From assembly GCA_025351125.1 (NCBI GenBank), contig JANXWN010000184.1, positions 1-6,957 on the forward strand: 6,957 nt of DNA, given 5' to 3'. This DNA comes from Caulobacteraceae bacterium (GTDB taxonomy: Bacteria > Pseudomonadota > Alphaproteobacteria > Caulobacterales > Caulobacteraceae). A program made the position numbers and the translations under genes. Below are positions 6,482 through 6,957 of this stretch, in pieces; within the stretch, counting starts at the first letter, position 1; each line of letters begins with the position of its first letter. The notes below the pieces were generated by a model. That model was given only the letters and a program-made list of their open reading frames with translations, had not been told where the DNA came from and did no database searches.

Positions 6482-6957
6482 TCAAGTCCTCATCAGGGAT
6501 CGGGCCAAGGCGCGCCGCGGCGCATTGGCCTGTTCCAAAAACAGATCCGTATAGGCATCCACCATTCGCGCGATATCAAAAGCGGCGGCGCGCGCCGGAC
6601 CTTGAACCCGAAAACGATCGGTAAGCGCGGGGGTCTCCAGAAGCATGTCCATCGCCGTCCCAAAAGCGCCCGCGTCTTCGGGTGGGACGACCCATCCGCT
6701 AAGACCGTCCTCGACCACCTCGCGCGGGCCAAAGTCGCAGGCGGTCACCAGCGCCGGAGCCGCACAGGCCAAAGTCTCAGCAACGACGCTCGGAAAACCC
6801 TCCCACCGCGACGGCAGAACGAACAGGTCGGCCTTGGAAAACCAAGTCCACGGGTTTTCGCAAAAGCCGTAGAATTTCACACGGTCGGCGACACCGAGGG
6901 CCGACGCCTGACGTTTGAGTTCGGCTTCGAGACTGCCCGAGCCCAAGATCACCAAGT
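6482..6957 (-). CDS. Glycosyltransferase family 4 (GT-B), C-terminal part, 5' end beyond the window
   Basis: The frame is open from the window edge to a TGA at 6484-6482, giving the last 158 residues or so. They form the nucleotide-sugar-binding half of a GT-B fold: a LVILGSGSLEAELKRQA strand-loop-helix, VKFYGF, then LFVLPSRWEGFPSVVAETL. The EGFPSVVAE within it is the EX7E motif of family 4 retaining glycosyltransferases, whose glutamates contact the donor sugar-nucleotide. VTACDFGPREVVEDGLSGWVVPPED completes the site. The family builds lipopolysaccharide, capsule or other surface glycans; donor and acceptor cannot be predicted. The TTG at 6955 is an internal codon, not the start. The gene converges on the CoA-transferase gene, so it belongs to a different transcription unit, perhaps a surface-polysaccharide cluster to the right. 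Confidence 0.92.
   Translation of the reverse strand, partial: LVILGSGSLEAELKRQASALGVADRVKFYGFCENPWTWFSKADLFVLPSRWEGFPSVVAETLACAAPALVTACDFGPREVVEDGLSGWVVPPEDAGAFGTAMDMLLETPALTDRFRVQGPARAAAFDIARMVDAYTDLFLEQANAPRRALARSLMRT

Noticed and set aside
1..6957. CRISPR arrays, tRNA or rRNA genes, insertion sequences, prophage or toxin-antitoxin genes
   Set aside because: Reading both strands, I saw no spaced identical repeats, no tRNA-like TTCGA arm with matching stems, and no transposase, integrase or toxin motifs.

Overview
The window looks like chromosomal DNA of a GC-rich alphaproteobacterium, possibly of the Rhodospirillales or a relative. The grounds are the GC-rich wobble positions, the Alphaproteobacteria-like PyrE, and the pairing of a DUF952 gene with a class 2 pyrD, which I know from that class. 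This is judged by eye; no database was searched.

Layout: (a) 1-75, minus strand, is the first 25 codons of an unrecognised gene that leaves the window. Just upstream of its Shine-Dalgarno sequence is a striking AT-rich perfect inverted repeat (90-127). (b) pyrE (225-782) is followed by an exported pentapeptide-repeat protein (873-1574). (c) A tightly packed plus-strand run follows: a SixA-type histidine phosphatase (1693-2205), a DUF952 protein (2202-2546), pyrD (2543-3604), a membrane sensor histidine kinase (3641 or 3605 to 5089) and a CoA-transferase of the 4-hydroxybutyrate/butyrate:acetate type (5086-6432). Three of its junctions are 4-base GTGA/ATGA overlaps, so it is probably one translationally coupled operon. 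(d) The 3' part of a family 4 glycosyltransferase gene lies on the minus strand (6482-6957) and converges on the run with a 49-base gap.

Function: PyrE and PyrD are two steps of de novo UMP synthesis. PyrD makes orotate at the membrane while reducing quinone, and PyrE converts orotate to OMP. The other genes in the run have no obvious pyrimidine role. A SixA-like phosphohistidine phosphatase and a histidine kinase without a response regulator in the same run make a thin phosphosignalling theme. The kinase is coupled to an acyl-CoA/carboxylate exchange enzyme.

Most of the window is ordinary housekeeping sequence. The least explained items are the palindrome at 90-127 and further copies of its half-site near 1550-1607, the unbroken 29-unit pentapeptide array with cysteines on both sides, and the kinase/CoA-transferase coupling. 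I did not find a convincing new defence, mobile or RNA-guided system.
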